Positions 53,991 to 62,760 of a stretch of DNA of 64,000 bases are shown here, piece after piece. Both the position numbers and the translations under genes were made by a program. Within the stretch, counting starts at the first letter, position 1, and every line of letters begins with the position of its first letter. Origin of the DNA: Paenibacillus cymbidii (GTDB taxonomy: Bacteria; Bacillota; Bacilli; Paenibacillales; NBRC-103111); the NCBI RefSeq assembly GCF_004764705.1, contig NZ_SHLX01000002.1:124001-188000 (forward strand). Reading direction: 5' to 3'. The notes beneath the pieces are model-generated. The model did not search any database, was not told the DNA's origin, and worked only from the letters and a program-made list of their open reading frames with translations.

Positions 53991-54800
53991 TCACGTGTAC
54001 GTGTTCAGCAGCTCGATCAGGCAACGCTCGTTCTCGCGAATGAGCGTGTATGCCGGATTGGCGCCGACGCTGCGGTATTTCACCACTTTGCGGTAAGGCG
54101 GCCGCATGCCGATTGCGGCGAACGTCTCCGGCGCTTCGGCGAACCGGCGCAGCGCCTGCTCCGCTCCGGCCCGGATCAGCTCGCGCGCGCGCTCCGGATG
54201 CATGTGCCTCGCGCCGTTGTTTTTCTGCCGATAGCCTTCGGCGCTGCATTCGTCGCCGCTGCCCGGATTGATGCCGCGTTTGACGCTCACCGTCTCCACG
54301 CCCGGCGTCAGCGCCTGCGCCTCCTGGGCGAACGCTTCGTCGCCGGAGCCGAAGATCGTGCGGATGCCCATCGTTTCGCCGCACATCGTATACAACCCGT
54401 ATTCGCCTACCGACAAGCCGTTGACCTCGTAGTCGAGCACGCTGAACATCCCGGTGTGCGCCATGTGCGCGCACGGCGTTCCCGCCTTGGCATGCTGGCC
54501 GACAAACGCCATAACGTCGTACGACTCGTCCATCATGAGCGGATACGGTCCGGGCCAGGGCCCGCGCAAGTAGCCCGCGCGCCGGTCGAGCAGCAGTTGG
54601 TTGATCCCGCCGTGCCCGTGTCCGTCGATAACGTCGATTTCCGTAGCGCCGGCCGCGCAGAAGCCTTCGATCGCCGCATTGACCTCCAGCGTCAGCAGTC
54701 GTTTCGCCTCGTCGTAATAGCGCCCCTCCGGGACGGCCCATTGATCGAAGCCAAGCACGCCGCACACGCCTTCTAGATCGGTCATCATGTATACCTTCAT
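53991..54800 (-). CDS. M55 family peptidase (DppA D-aminopeptidase-like)
   Basis: 269 residues of the zinc-dependent M55 family, whose type member DppA releases D-amino acids from peptides and assembles as a large ring. Visible marks are MMTDLEGVCG at the N-terminus, the metal-site IDVIDGHGHGG, VGQHAKAGTPCAHMAHT and NGLSVGEYGL. First gene of the minus-strand operon 54800-51155, divergent from a membrane AraC regulator. A role on cell-wall-derived peptides alongside a sugar deacetylase is a possible link but not shown. Confidence 0.85.
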   Translation of the reverse strand: MKVYMMTDLEGVCGVLGFDQWAVPEGRYYDEAKRLLTLEVNAAIEGFCAAGATEIDVIDGHGHGGINQLLLDRRAGYLRGPWPGPYPLMMDESYDVMAFVGQHAKAGTPCAHMAHTGMFSVLDYEVNGLSVGEYGLYTMCGETMGIRTIFGSGDEAFAQEAQALTPGVETVSVKRGINPGSGDECSAEGYRQKNNGARHMHPERARELIRAGAEQALRRFAEAPETFAAIGMRPPYRKVVKYRSVGANPAYTLIRENERCLIELLNTYT

Positions 54801-54968
54801 GCTTCCACCCCGCTTGCCGATTTGCCGACGCTTGCCTTCCGGCGTTGCCGCCGCCCGCGTCGCCCCCGCCGCGATCGTGCGGACGGTTCAGCATCACCAT
54901 AGCCGCTTGCGGCCGCCCCGGTAAACTGCAAATGAGAAGCTTCCCTGCGTTTTGGCGGCACTGCCCGA

Positions 54969-55024
54969 GATTGCACAATAAGCCTCGGATTGCAGTGTTG
55001 CGGCGAATGGGCATCTGTTATAAT
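54969..55024 (+). promoter_or_regulatory. Direct repeats and -10 element in the divergent region
   Basis: GATTGCA occurs at 54969-54975 and 54988-54994 (19 bp apart, the spacing expected for an AraC dimer), just before a TATAAT at 55019-55024 for the 55101 gene. The same sites could activate the divergent operon at 54800. Confidence 0.5.
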
Positions 55025-55100
55025 GGTCAACACCAACGGTGGAAACGGGCGCGCGGCGGGACTGCGCCGCCGCATCCGCAGGGAGAAGGGGACGACGGAC

Positions 55101-57449
55101 ATGCGGACGATGAAGATGTATTTGGCGCGCAAATATTGGCTGAAGATGCTGCTGACCATTTTGCTGCTGCTGTTCCTGTTTCTCGCCGTTTCGTCGATCA
55201 CCCAATATTACAATTCGAAGCGCACGCTGCTCGACATCCAGGACGAAGCGAACCGCAACGTGCTGAGCCAGGTCAATTACAACATCGAATATATGAACGA
55301 ACTGGTCAAAAACCTGGCGATTTCGCTCTATTTTGACGCCGACTCCATCTCGCTGCTGAACAGCCCGCAAATCGACATTCTCGAACTGACCCCGAAGCTG
55401 AACCGGCTCGACAAAGTGGTCGCCTACTCCTCCTTCGTGCACTCCATCCAGATCTACAACAGCTTCAATCATTGCTACTACGCCACGCTGAGCAAACAAT
55501 TTTGCACGGAGGACGGCATGGGCGGGCTGATGGACCGCTACCTGAGCCAGCATGCCTCGATCCCCAAGCTGCAGTTCGTGCCGATGTATGCCGATTCCGC
55601 CGGAGACACGAATCAGCCGATTCCGTTTTTCTCCGTTTTCCTTTACGACTCCAAGGACCCCCTGTACAAAAAAAGCAGCACGCTGGTCGTCAACGTCAAA
55701 ACGGAATGGCTGTTTAACCACATCAACAACATCAACAAGCTGACCGCGCAGGCGGACAGCAGCATCGTGATCATGGATCGCAGCGGCGCGATTTTCCGGC
55801 CGGACGACCAGCCTGTCCCCGGGCAGCGGGAGCTCGGAATCATGCTCGGCCGGCATATCGCCGAAACCGGCAAACAAGCCGACTACTTCCTTCAGGGAAG
55901 CGGCAAAAACCGCAAAATCATCAGCTACATCTCTTCGGAAACGAACGGCTGGGTGATCGTCAACGTGCAGTCGTACGATTTTATCTTGCACAAGATGGCC
56001 AACATGCGCGCCACCGCGATCGTGCTCGTCATCGTTTTTTTGCTGCTGTCCGTCATCGTGTCTGTCGTGATTTCCCGCGAGCTGTACAAGCCGGTGGAGC
56101 GCACGCTCAAGCAGATCGACCCGGCGCTGGGGCGCCGCAGCCGGCCGCTGCCGCAAGGAACGGACGAATTCAGCTTCATCCGGGGCGAATTCCACCAGGC
56201 GATGGCCGATATCAGCCTGCTCCGGCAGGAGCAAGCCGCCGGCAAAACGATCATGCAGACGTTTTTCCTGCGCAAGCTGATCCTCGACAGCGCCACGATC
56301 ACGGCGGCCGAGCGGGACAGCTTGCGCCAGACGTACGCGATCGAGGTCGATCTGGAGCGGCCGCTGCTGCTGTGCGTGCTGAAGATCGACGATTACGCCC
56401 GGTTCGAGCAGCTGCCGGCGGGCGACCAGCGGCTGCTGAAGTTCGCCGTGCTGAACATCACTCGCGAGACAGTAGCGGTCCGCTTCCGCAACGAAATCGT
56501 CGACATGCGCAACGATCACCTGGTCATGCTGGTCAACGCGCCGGCCGCCTCGGGAGAGGAATTCCGGCCGCTGGAGGAACTGCTTCGCGAAGCGCAGCGG
56601 CGGATCGAAGGCTATTACCGCCTGTCGTTTACCGTTGCCGTCAGCGATCCGATCGCGTTTTACGGCAGCATCGACGAGCATTACCGCAGCGCGCTGGATT
56701 GCGCCATGTACCGGCTCGTGCACGGCAAATCGGCGGTGATCGTACCGGCGATGGTCGCGTCCAACATGAGCAACGACGCGTTCCAGTTTCCGGCCGATAC
56801 GGAAAAACATCTGACCGAAGGACTGCGGTCCGGCAACATGCCGCTGATCGAGGAGCAGCTCGGGTTGTTGTTCCGCTATTTGTCGCAGCTTAGCCATCCG
56901 AACATTTCGTACCTCGTGCTGCATGCCGTCGTCGTGACGAACAAAGTGATTCGCGAAATCAACGGCAACAGCGTTCGCCAGACGGCTGTCGACCTGATGG
57001 CGTTTCACCGCAGCATCGGCGAGCTGGAGACGCTCGAGGAGATTCGGGAGGCATTCGTCGGGCTGTTTCGCGACATTTGCGCCAAACGCAAGGAAGCTAG
57101 CGCGGAAGGAATCAACCCGATTCTGGTGGATACGATCAAGGATATTATCGAGGCGAATTACCCCGACATGAACCTGGGCCTGCAAAGTATTGCGACCACG
57201 GTGCAAATGTCGACCTCGCATGTGGGCAAAATTTTCCGGCTGCACGAATTGGTGTCGATCGCGGAGTATATCACCGAATTCCGGCTGCGGCAGGCGTTGA
57301 AGCTGCTGGAGGAGAACAAGCTGAGCGTGCAGGAAATTGCGGAGAAAGTCGGCTTCGGCAACCAAAGCTATTTCTTCAAATTATTCAAGATGCGCTTCGG
57401 CACCACGCCGCGGGAATACCGGGTGAAGCAGGCGATTCGCCAGCAGTAA
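55101..57449 (+). CDS. Membrane-bound AraC-family regulator
   Basis: 782 residues: one membrane helix at about 14-36, an extracellular sensor domain of about 270 residues (dCache-like), a second helix at about 305-325, a cytoplasmic linker, and a C-terminal AraC DNA-binding domain (LGLQSIATTVQMSTSHVGKI, VQEIAEKVGFGNQSYFFKLF). It therefore senses an outside signal and binds DNA in one chain, like YesS/YtdP-type proteins. The ATG at 55101 follows GAGAAGGGG. It is divergent from the 54800-51155 operon, its probable target. The gene is followed by an unusual tandem hairpin array. Confidence 0.9.
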   Translation: MRTMKMYLARKYWLKMLLTILLLLFLFLAVSSITQYYNSKRTLLDIQDEANRNVLSQVNYNIEYMNELVKNLAISLYFDADSISLLNSPQIDILELTPKLNRLDKVVAYSSFVHSIQIYNSFNHCYYATLSKQFCTEDGMGGLMDRYLSQHASIPKLQFVPMYADSAGDTNQPIPFFSVFLYDSKDPLYKKSSTLVVNVKTEWLFNHINNINKLTAQADSSIVIMDRSGAIFRPDDQPVPGQRELGIMLGRHIAETGKQADYFLQGSGKNRKIISYISSETNGWVIVNVQSYDFILHKMANMRATAIVLVIVFLLLSVIVSVVISRELYKPVERTLKQIDPALGRRSRPLPQGTDEFSFIRGEFHQAMADISLLRQEQAAGKTIMQTFFLRKLILDSATITAAERDSLRQTYAIEVDLERPLLLCVLKIDDYARFEQLPAGDQRLLKFAVLNITRETVAVRFRNEIVDMRNDHLVMLVNAPAASGEEFRPLEELLREAQRRIEGYYRLSFTVAVSDPIAFYGSIDEHYRSALDCAMYRLVHGKSAVIVPAMVASNMSNDAFQFPADTEKHLTEGLRSGNMPLIEEQLGLLFRYLSQLSHPNISYLVLHAVVVTNKVIREINGNSVRQTAVDLMAFHRSIGELETLEEIREAFVGLFRDICAKRKEASAEGINPILVDTIKDIIEANYPDMNLGLQSIATTVQMSTSHVGKIFRLHELVSIAEYITEFRLRQALKLLEENKLSVQEIAEKVGFGNQSYFFKLFKMRFGTTPREYRVKQAIRQQ

Positions 57450-57470
57450 GGGTGTGGGGTGCGAGGTTAG

Positions 57471-57785
57471 CAGCGCGGAGTAAGGCTGATTTCAGCCTTA
57501 CAGCGGCGGGTTCGTGAGCGGTGAGCGGAATAAGGCTGATTTCAGCCTTAGAGCAGCGGGTTGGCGAGCGGTGAGCGGAATAAGGCTGATTTCAGCCTTA
57601 CAGCGGCGGGTTCGCGAGCGGTGAGCGGAATAAGGCTGATTTCAGCCTTAGAGCAGCGGGTTGGCGAGCGGTGAGCGGAATAAGGCTGATTTCAGCCTTA
57701 CAGCGGCGGGTTGGCGAGCGGTGAGCGGAATAAGGCTGATTTCAGCCTTAGAGCAGCGGGTTGGCGAGCGGTGAGCGGAATAAGG
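57471..57785. repeat. Tandem array of six 50-bp hairpin units
   Basis: Units begin at 57481, 57531, 57581, 57631, 57681 and 57731, with decayed copies at both ends. Each holds the perfect stem AAGGCTGA/TCAGCCTT with a 2-nt loop. Odd and even units differ (CAGCGGCGGGTT versus GAGCAGCGGGTT), giving a 100-bp higher-order period. No unique spacers exist, so it is not a CRISPR. It follows the AraC gene's stop directly. Confidence 0.92.
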
Positions 57786-57841
57786 GTGGACTGCAGCGTC
57801 TCCGCGGGCCGTTTCTGCCTCGCCTGGACAGGGCGTGATTC

Positions 57842-58035
57842 AAAATAAGCCATTTTTTATGGCCTATTTCGTAAAAATGGGGTGCTCGCCAAGAAATAGC
57901 CAGTGAAATCACTGGTTATTTCGCGGAAAAGCTCGATTTCGGGGCTGTTTGGTTGCAATAGCCAGTGTTTTCACTGGCTATTTTCGTTACAGGGGGAGAA
58001 ATCGGGCAAATAGGCCATTTTTTATTGGCTATTTC
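57842..58035. repeat. Four-hairpin intergenic repeat, copy 4
   Basis: Hairpins start at 57842, about 57893, 57956 and 58009, the same order and spacing as copy 1. It lies between the convergent genes ending at 57449 and 58158, next to the 50-bp array. Apart from these repeats I see nothing in 57450-58157. Confidence 0.9.
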
Positions 58036-58157
58036 GCCGCTCCTCCGGTTTCCGCGCCCGCATCGGCCGCTCCTCACCGCACCGACGCCACCCGCTCCTC
58101 GCCGTACCCGCGCCACCCGCACCACCGGCCGCACCGGCGCCACCCGCACCGCGCCGC

Positions 58158-58982
58158 CTATTGCAGCGGCCGCGAGGCTCCATTGATCTCGCCGTACACG
58201 CGCGAGAGCGCGCTGCGCACGGAGGCGAGCGCCCACTCCACCTCCGCATACTGGTTGCCTTCGGCGTTGTATTCGATGCCCCAGTACCCGTCGTAGCCCG
58301 CGTCCAGCAGCATGCGGACGAGCGGCTCCGCCGCGCCGGGAGCGGACGTGCGGCCGTCGAAGTGGGTGTGGCACACCCACGGGGCGACAAGCCTGTCGCC
58401 GATGGCGGCGTCCTGCTTCCAGCGGTCGAGATGAAGCAGGATGCCGTACCCGGGATGCTCGACGGCCTCGGCGATGCGCTTCATGCTGGCGGGAACGAGC
58501 GACGGCCCCATATGGTTCTCCGGGCCGACGCGGTAGCCGTGGCCGTCGGCACGTTCGGCGTACTCGCGGTACAGGCGCACCGTGTAGTCGAACTGCTCCT
58601 CGCCCATCTCCATCGTCCCGTCCGTGCCGGTGTCGATGCGCACCGTGCGGGCGCCGAGCAGCTCGGCGGCGCGCAGATGGGCCCGAGCGTTCCGGGCCAG
58701 CGCCTCGCGCTTGTCCGGATCCGGGTCCCACAGATGGGCACCGTCCACCGCGTAGTTGACAACGGTCATTTCCTTCTCGTCCAGCGCCTCGCGGATGAGC
58801 CGCAAATACGACTCCTCCGGCGGCGCCCACAGCCCCTCCCTGCGCTCCGTGAACGTGCCGTTCCACAGATCGACCGTATCCAGGCGATAGCGGTACTTGA
58901 CCGTCTCCAGGTAGCCAAAAATGTCCATTTTCCCCGCGAGCACGGTTTTGTTAAACGAATAGCCGCCAATCGACAGCTTCAT
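58158..58982 (-). CDS. Sugar phosphate isomerase/epimerase-like TIM-barrel protein
   Basis: 274 residues. Barrel strands with metal-site residues are seen: VRIDTGTDGTM, YRVGPENHMGPS (Glu), GILLHLDRWK (Asp), VCHTHFDG (His, Asp) and YWGIEYNAEG (Glu). Its ATG overlaps the stop of the solute-binding protein gene as ATGA, so the two are co-translated and the enzyme probably acts on the imported compound. A good AAGGAGGG site precedes the start. Substrate unknown. Confidence 0.85.
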   Translation of the reverse strand: MKLSIGGYSFNKTVLAGKMDIFGYLETVKYRYRLDTVDLWNGTFTERREGLWAPPEESYLRLIREALDEKEMTVVNYAVDGAHLWDPDPDKREALARNARAHLRAAELLGARTVRIDTGTDGTMEMGEEQFDYTVRLYREYAERADGHGYRVGPENHMGPSLVPASMKRIAEAVEHPGYGILLHLDRWKQDAAIGDRLVAPWVCHTHFDGRTSAPGAAEPLVRMLLDAGYDGYWGIEYNAEGNQYAEVEWALASVRSALSRVYGEINGASRPLQ

Positions 58983-60523
58983 GTCCGTCCCTCCTTGGCT
59001 TTATACCAGGCATCCAGCTGCCGCTGCGCTTCGGCCACGATGGCGTCGGCGCCGGCCGCCTTCAGCTTGGCGATAAACTCGTCGTATACAAGCTGCGCGT
59101 CGATCGATCCCGTATCCATCGCCGGGCAATACGCCTCGATGACCGTCGTGACGTTGGCGATGGCCGCCTGCACCGGCTCCGGGTTGAAGGTGAAGCCGAG
59201 CACGGGCGACGCTTTGGCCGATTCGTTCATCCTCAGCGTCATTTCCGCCACCGCCGGATTTTGCCCTTCGGTCGTATAGGCGTTGAACACGTTGCCGAAT
59301 ACCCAGTGATCGATCTTCTCCGCATAGCCGCTGCCGGGAATCGGCCTCACCGTCCCCGCCGAAACGCGGGTGTAATGTTTGCCTTCAATCCCGTAAGCCA
59401 GCAAATTGAACAGCTCCGGGTCGGTGTTGAGCAGATTGAGAAACATCATCGCGCGCTCCGGCTGCTTCGACTGCCGGGCGATCGACTGCATGGTGCCGAT
59501 CACCTGCGACTTATTGACGTACGGCTCCGTAATCGGCACCGCCACCATCGCGTTGCCGCCGAACAGGTCGCCGAACATCTCCTCGCCGCCCGGCTTCAGC
59601 ACGGCATGGTACTGCATCGCCACTTGCCCCGTTTTCGTCTGCGCCACGAACGACTTGATCGTGCCGATATCGGGCGGCACATAGCCGTGCACATACAGCT
59701 CGCGCATCCGCTTCAAATAAGTTTGGTAGGCAGGCAGCTCGTAAACGTTTACCGCTTTGGCCGGATGGGCGACGTCGATGCCGACCAGCGTGTCGGTCAA
59801 ATATTCGAAGCCAAGCTCGATCGCCATCGAGCCGTACAGCCCGCCCTTGTCGAAAATGATCGGCGTCACCCCGGGTTCGCCTTGCCTGATCCGCTCCATG
59901 TACGGGTACATGTCCTCGAACGTTTTGATCCGGGCGACGTCGATCCGGTATTTGTCGACGAAGCGCTTCTGGATATAGAAGCCTTCCCGGTTCGTAATCG
60001 TCTGGTAGCCGGGAATCGCGTACAGCTTGCCTTCGATGCGGGCCGTGTCGAACAGCATCTTGGGCAGCGCTTTTTTGACATCGGCTCCGTACTTGTCCAG
60101 CAGTTCGTCGAGCGGCAGCAGCGCGCCCTTGGCATAAGCGGACATGTAGTTGAACAGCCAGCTGGCATCCCACAAAATGTCGACCGGCTCATTGGCGGCG
60201 AGCACGGTGTTCATCCTCTGCGCGTATTCGCTCATGGCCACGGGCTTGAGCCGGATCGTTGCGTTCAGCTTCGCCCGGGTATACCGGTTGACGGCCTCCT
60301 CCACCGCCGACTGGTCCTTCTGCAGCTCCCGCACCGGGTAGTACCACGTCAATTCCGCCGGCGCAAGCGCTGCGGGCGGAGACGGCCCGGCCGAGCCCGT
60401 TTCCGCACGATCCGCCACCGGTTCCCGACTTTCTCCGTTCTGGCACGCGCCAAGCAGAAGCGAAGCACACAACACCGCAGCCGCGCATCCGACCGGCCGT
60501 TTGTTGAAGGTAAGCATCGGCAT
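58979..60523 (-). CDS. ABC transporter substrate-binding lipoprotein (DUF3502-type)
   Basis: 514 residues with a classic lipoprotein signal LLLGAC (Cys at about 27) and a solute-binding fold. The C-terminal region with LLAYGIEGKHYTRV and SPVLGFTFNPEPV matches the DUF3502 group common in Paenibacillaceae. It is a clear paralogue of the partial protein at 62761-64000, which shares GIEGKHYT and SPILGFVFNADPV. Starts: ATG at 60523 with GGGGAGG close upstream, or ATG six bases later. No permease gene adjoins it here. A putative promoter lies at 60556-60586. Confidence 0.92.
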   Translation of the reverse strand: MPMLTFNKRPVGCAAAVLCASLLLGACQNGESREPVADRAETGSAGPSPPAALAPAELTWYYPVRELQKDQSAVEEAVNRYTRAKLNATIRLKPVAMSEYAQRMNTVLAANEPVDILWDASWLFNYMSAYAKGALLPLDELLDKYGADVKKALPKMLFDTARIEGKLYAIPGYQTITNREGFYIQKRFVDKYRIDVARIKTFEDMYPYMERIRQGEPGVTPIIFDKGGLYGSMAIELGFEYLTDTLVGIDVAHPAKAVNVYELPAYQTYLKRMRELYVHGYVPPDIGTIKSFVAQTKTGQVAMQYHAVLKPGGEEMFGDLFGGNAMVAVPITEPYVNKSQVIGTMQSIARQSKQPERAMMFLNLLNTDPELFNLLAYGIEGKHYTRVSAGTVRPIPGSGYAEKIDHWVFGNVFNAYTTEGQNPAVAEMTLRMNESAKASPVLGFTFNPEPVQAAIANVTTVIEAYCPAMDTGSIDAQLVYDEFIAKLKAAGADAIVAEAQRQLDAWYKAKEGRT

Positions 60524-60555
60524 GTTGCCTCCCCGCCATCCTTGTCCATGCTTTT

Positions 60556-60586
60556 ATTATAATGGATTCGGGGAACGCGCAAGCAA
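60556..60586 (-). promoter_or_regulatory. Putative promoter of the binding-protein/isomerase operon
   Basis: Minus strand -10 TATAAT (60561-60556) and -35 TTGCTT (60586-60581) with a 19-nt spacer, 33 bp before the start codon. Confidence 0.5.
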
Positions 60587-60618
60587 CAATATTGCCGGTG
60601 GCGCAGCGGCCGTAACGA

Positions 60619-61854
60619 TTATTTTTGCGATGTTCCTTGCGGTCCTTGCGGTCCTTGCGGTCCTTGCGGTCCTTGCGCCGCTCGCGCCGCGCCTTCGGCC
60701 TTGACCAGCCGGTGTAAAAGCACGAAACCCGCCAGGCCGCCCAGCGCGATCGCCGCATTGACCCGGTACATCGCCGCCGCGCCCGCCGTTTCGTACAGCC
60801 AGCCGCCGAGCAGGCCGGCAAGCACGCCGGACAACCCGCCCCAGGTCAGCGCAAAAGCGGCTTGTCCCGAAGCCCGCAGCCGGTCCGGGACGAGCACCGC
60901 CGTCAGCATCGTGCCCAAATAAAAATAAGCGCCGAACGTCAGGCTGTGCAGCGCTTGGACGAACAGCACCTGCACGGCGCTCGTCGCCAGCGACAGGAGC
61001 AGCCAACGGACGGCGAACAGCCCGCAGACGACCGTCAGCCAGGCGGTCAAATAGCCGGTATCCCGCTTCGCGTATCGGTCCAGCAGCAGAAACACCGGCA
61101 CCTCGAACACGGCGGCGCAGAACGAAGCCCAGCCCATCGCCACGGCGTCGCCTCCCAGGTCCTGCACGTACAGGGAAGCGAAAGCGGCGTGGATGGTGCT
61201 GGGCACCGACTGGAAAACGCCGAGCGCGATAAAAAACAGAAAGATCCGGTTGCCGAAAACGGAACCGAGCTGCCGGGCCGGCAAGGCGGCCGCGGTCCGT
61301 TCGCCGCGCCTGACGCCGGGGCCGGGCATCAAGACGGCGCACGCGAACGCCAGCGCCAGCAGCAGCGTATACGCGAGCCACAGCCGGTCCCAGCCGAACC
61401 GCTGCAGGGCGGCGCCGGTTCCAAGCGCAACGAACGCGTAGCCGAGCGAGCCCCAGAGGCGGAAAGCGCCGAACTTGTGCGGCGTGCCCGCAATCGCGTG
61501 CAGCGTCAGGCTGCTGCCCTGGGCGTACATCGGACTTTGGAAAAAGAAGAACAGCAGCATGACGGCATACAGCGGCGCAAACCCGGATATGCGAAACAGG
61601 CCTTGTGCCAGCGCGGCGTTCCCGACGAGCAGCCAGATGACGGTGGCGCGATGATTTTGCGTGCGGTCGGTCCAGTAGCCCCAAACCGGGTTGGCCGCGA
61701 CCGAAACGAGCGGCCCGCCGGCCATCAGCAAGCCGATCTGCAGCTTGCCAATGCCTTGCCGGGCCAGGTAGATCGGTACAAACGCATATAACAGCGCAAA
61801 CGAGCCATAGGTAAAAAAATGATACCCCTTCAGCAGCTGCAGCGAACCGCGCAT
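60619..61854 (-). CDS. MFS transporter with a collagen-like Gly-Pro-Gln tail
   Basis: 411 residues with about twelve membrane helices, of the MFS_1_like/nucleoside-proton-symporter-like group (YHFFTYGSFALLYAFVPIYL at the N-terminus, VWGYWTDRTQNHR as the loop 2-3 motif). The last 20 or so residues are a repeated GPQ tail encoded by four perfect 9-bp tandem units (60641-60676). The start ATG shares one base with the stop of the aminotransferase gene (TGATG), so translation is coupled. It probably exports or imports an amino-acid or sugar compound; the substrate is unknown. Confidence 0.85.
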   Translation of the reverse strand: MRGSLQLLKGYHFFTYGSFALLYAFVPIYLARQGIGKLQIGLLMAGGPLVSVAANPVWGYWTDRTQNHRATVIWLLVGNAALAQGLFRISGFAPLYAVMLLFFFFQSPMYAQGSSLTLHAIAGTPHKFGAFRLWGSLGYAFVALGTGAALQRFGWDRLWLAYTLLLALAFACAVLMPGPGVRRGERTAAALPARQLGSVFGNRIFLFFIALGVFQSVPSTIHAAFASLYVQDLGGDAVAMGWASFCAAVFEVPVFLLLDRYAKRDTGYLTAWLTVVCGLFAVRWLLLSLATSAVQVLFVQALHSLTFGAYFYLGTMLTAVLVPDRLRASGQAAFALTWGGLSGVLAGLLGGWLYETAGAAAMYRVNAAIALGGLAGFVLLHRLVKAEGAARAAQGPQGPQGPQGPQGTSQK

Positions 61855-62684
61855 CAGACCGGAAGCAGCCGCCCGAAAGCGCGCTGCAGCTCGCGCGTCA
61901 GCCGGCCGGGCTTGCCGTCGCCGATGCTCCGGCCATCGATCCGTACGATTGGCGTAATTTCCATCACCGTGCCGGAGAGAAACACTTCGTCCGCCCGCAT
62001 AAGCGCGTCGACGCGGAACGGCTCCTCCACCGCCGGAATGCCGAGCGACTTCGCCAGCCGCAGCGTCACCTCGCGCGTGACGCCGCCGAGGATAAGACGG
62101 TTCGCCGGATGGGTATGCAGCGTGCCGTCCTTGACCATCAGCAAGTTGGCGGCGACGCATTCGGTAACGACGCCGTCCCGATGGAAAATGCAGTCGTCCG
62201 CGCCGCGGTCGAGCGCGGCCTGTTTGGCCAGCACGTTCGGCAGCAGGTTGAGCGTCTTCAGATCGCAGCGCAGCCAGCGGATGTCCGGCGCGGTCAGCGC
62301 CGAGATGCCGTCGCGAATCGACGCCAGCGGCCGTTCGAGCGTCGTGCAGTACGCGTACACGACCGGCCGGACGCCGGCGGGAAACGGATGCGATCGGGGA
62401 GCGGCGCCGCGCGTGATCTGGATGTAGGCGGTGCCGGTGTCGATTTGCTCCATGCCCGCTAGCTGCTCCAGCTCCTCCCGCAGCCGTTCGATCGGCCGCG
62501 GCAGCGCGATTCGCGTCTCCTGTGCGCTGCGCGCGAGCCGCGTCCAATGCGCTTCCGGCTCGAACATCCGGCCGCCGTAGATGCGGAACACCTCGTAAAC
62601 CCCGTCGCCAAAATAATATCCGCGGTCTTCCGGCGACACCCGCGCTTCTTCGTTCGGAACGAAACGGTCATTCAACAGGATCAT
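61854..62684 (-). CDS. Class IV PLP aminotransferase (D-amino acid transaminase-like)
   Basis: 276 residues of the fold-type IV family (BCAT, D-amino-acid transaminase, ADC lyase). Visible marks are EDRGYYFGDGVYEVFRIY at the N-terminus, the Lys that binds PLP in RCDLKTLNLLPNVLAKQ, the acidic residue in VVTECVAANLL and the phosphate-site ILGGVTREVTLRLAK. RGYYFGDGVYEV and the loop pattern fit D-alanine transaminase (Dat) best, so D-Ala/D-Glu conversion is likely. The ATG at 62684 has GGGAGGAG upstream. Followed by an MFS gene with one-base overlap. Confidence 0.88.
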   Translation of the reverse strand: MILLNDRFVPNEEARVSPEDRGYYFGDGVYEVFRIYGGRMFEPEAHWTRLARSAQETRIALPRPIERLREELEQLAGMEQIDTGTAYIQITRGAAPRSHPFPAGVRPVVYAYCTTLERPLASIRDGISALTAPDIRWLRCDLKTLNLLPNVLAKQAALDRGADDCIFHRDGVVTECVAANLLMVKDGTLHTHPANRLILGGVTREVTLRLAKSLGIPAVEEPFRVDALMRADEVFLSGTVMEITPIVRIDGRSIGDGKPGRLTRELQRAFGRLLPV

Positions 62685-62760
62685 GCTGGTCTCCTCCCGC
62701 AATAACGCCCAGGAAGCCGGCTGCGGCTCCCTGAGCGCGTGCTCCGTCCGCAGACGGCCG

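Noticed and set aside
57471-57785. CRISPR array
   Set aside because: Units are tandem copies without unique spacers, the unit itself is the hairpin, and no cas genes are present.
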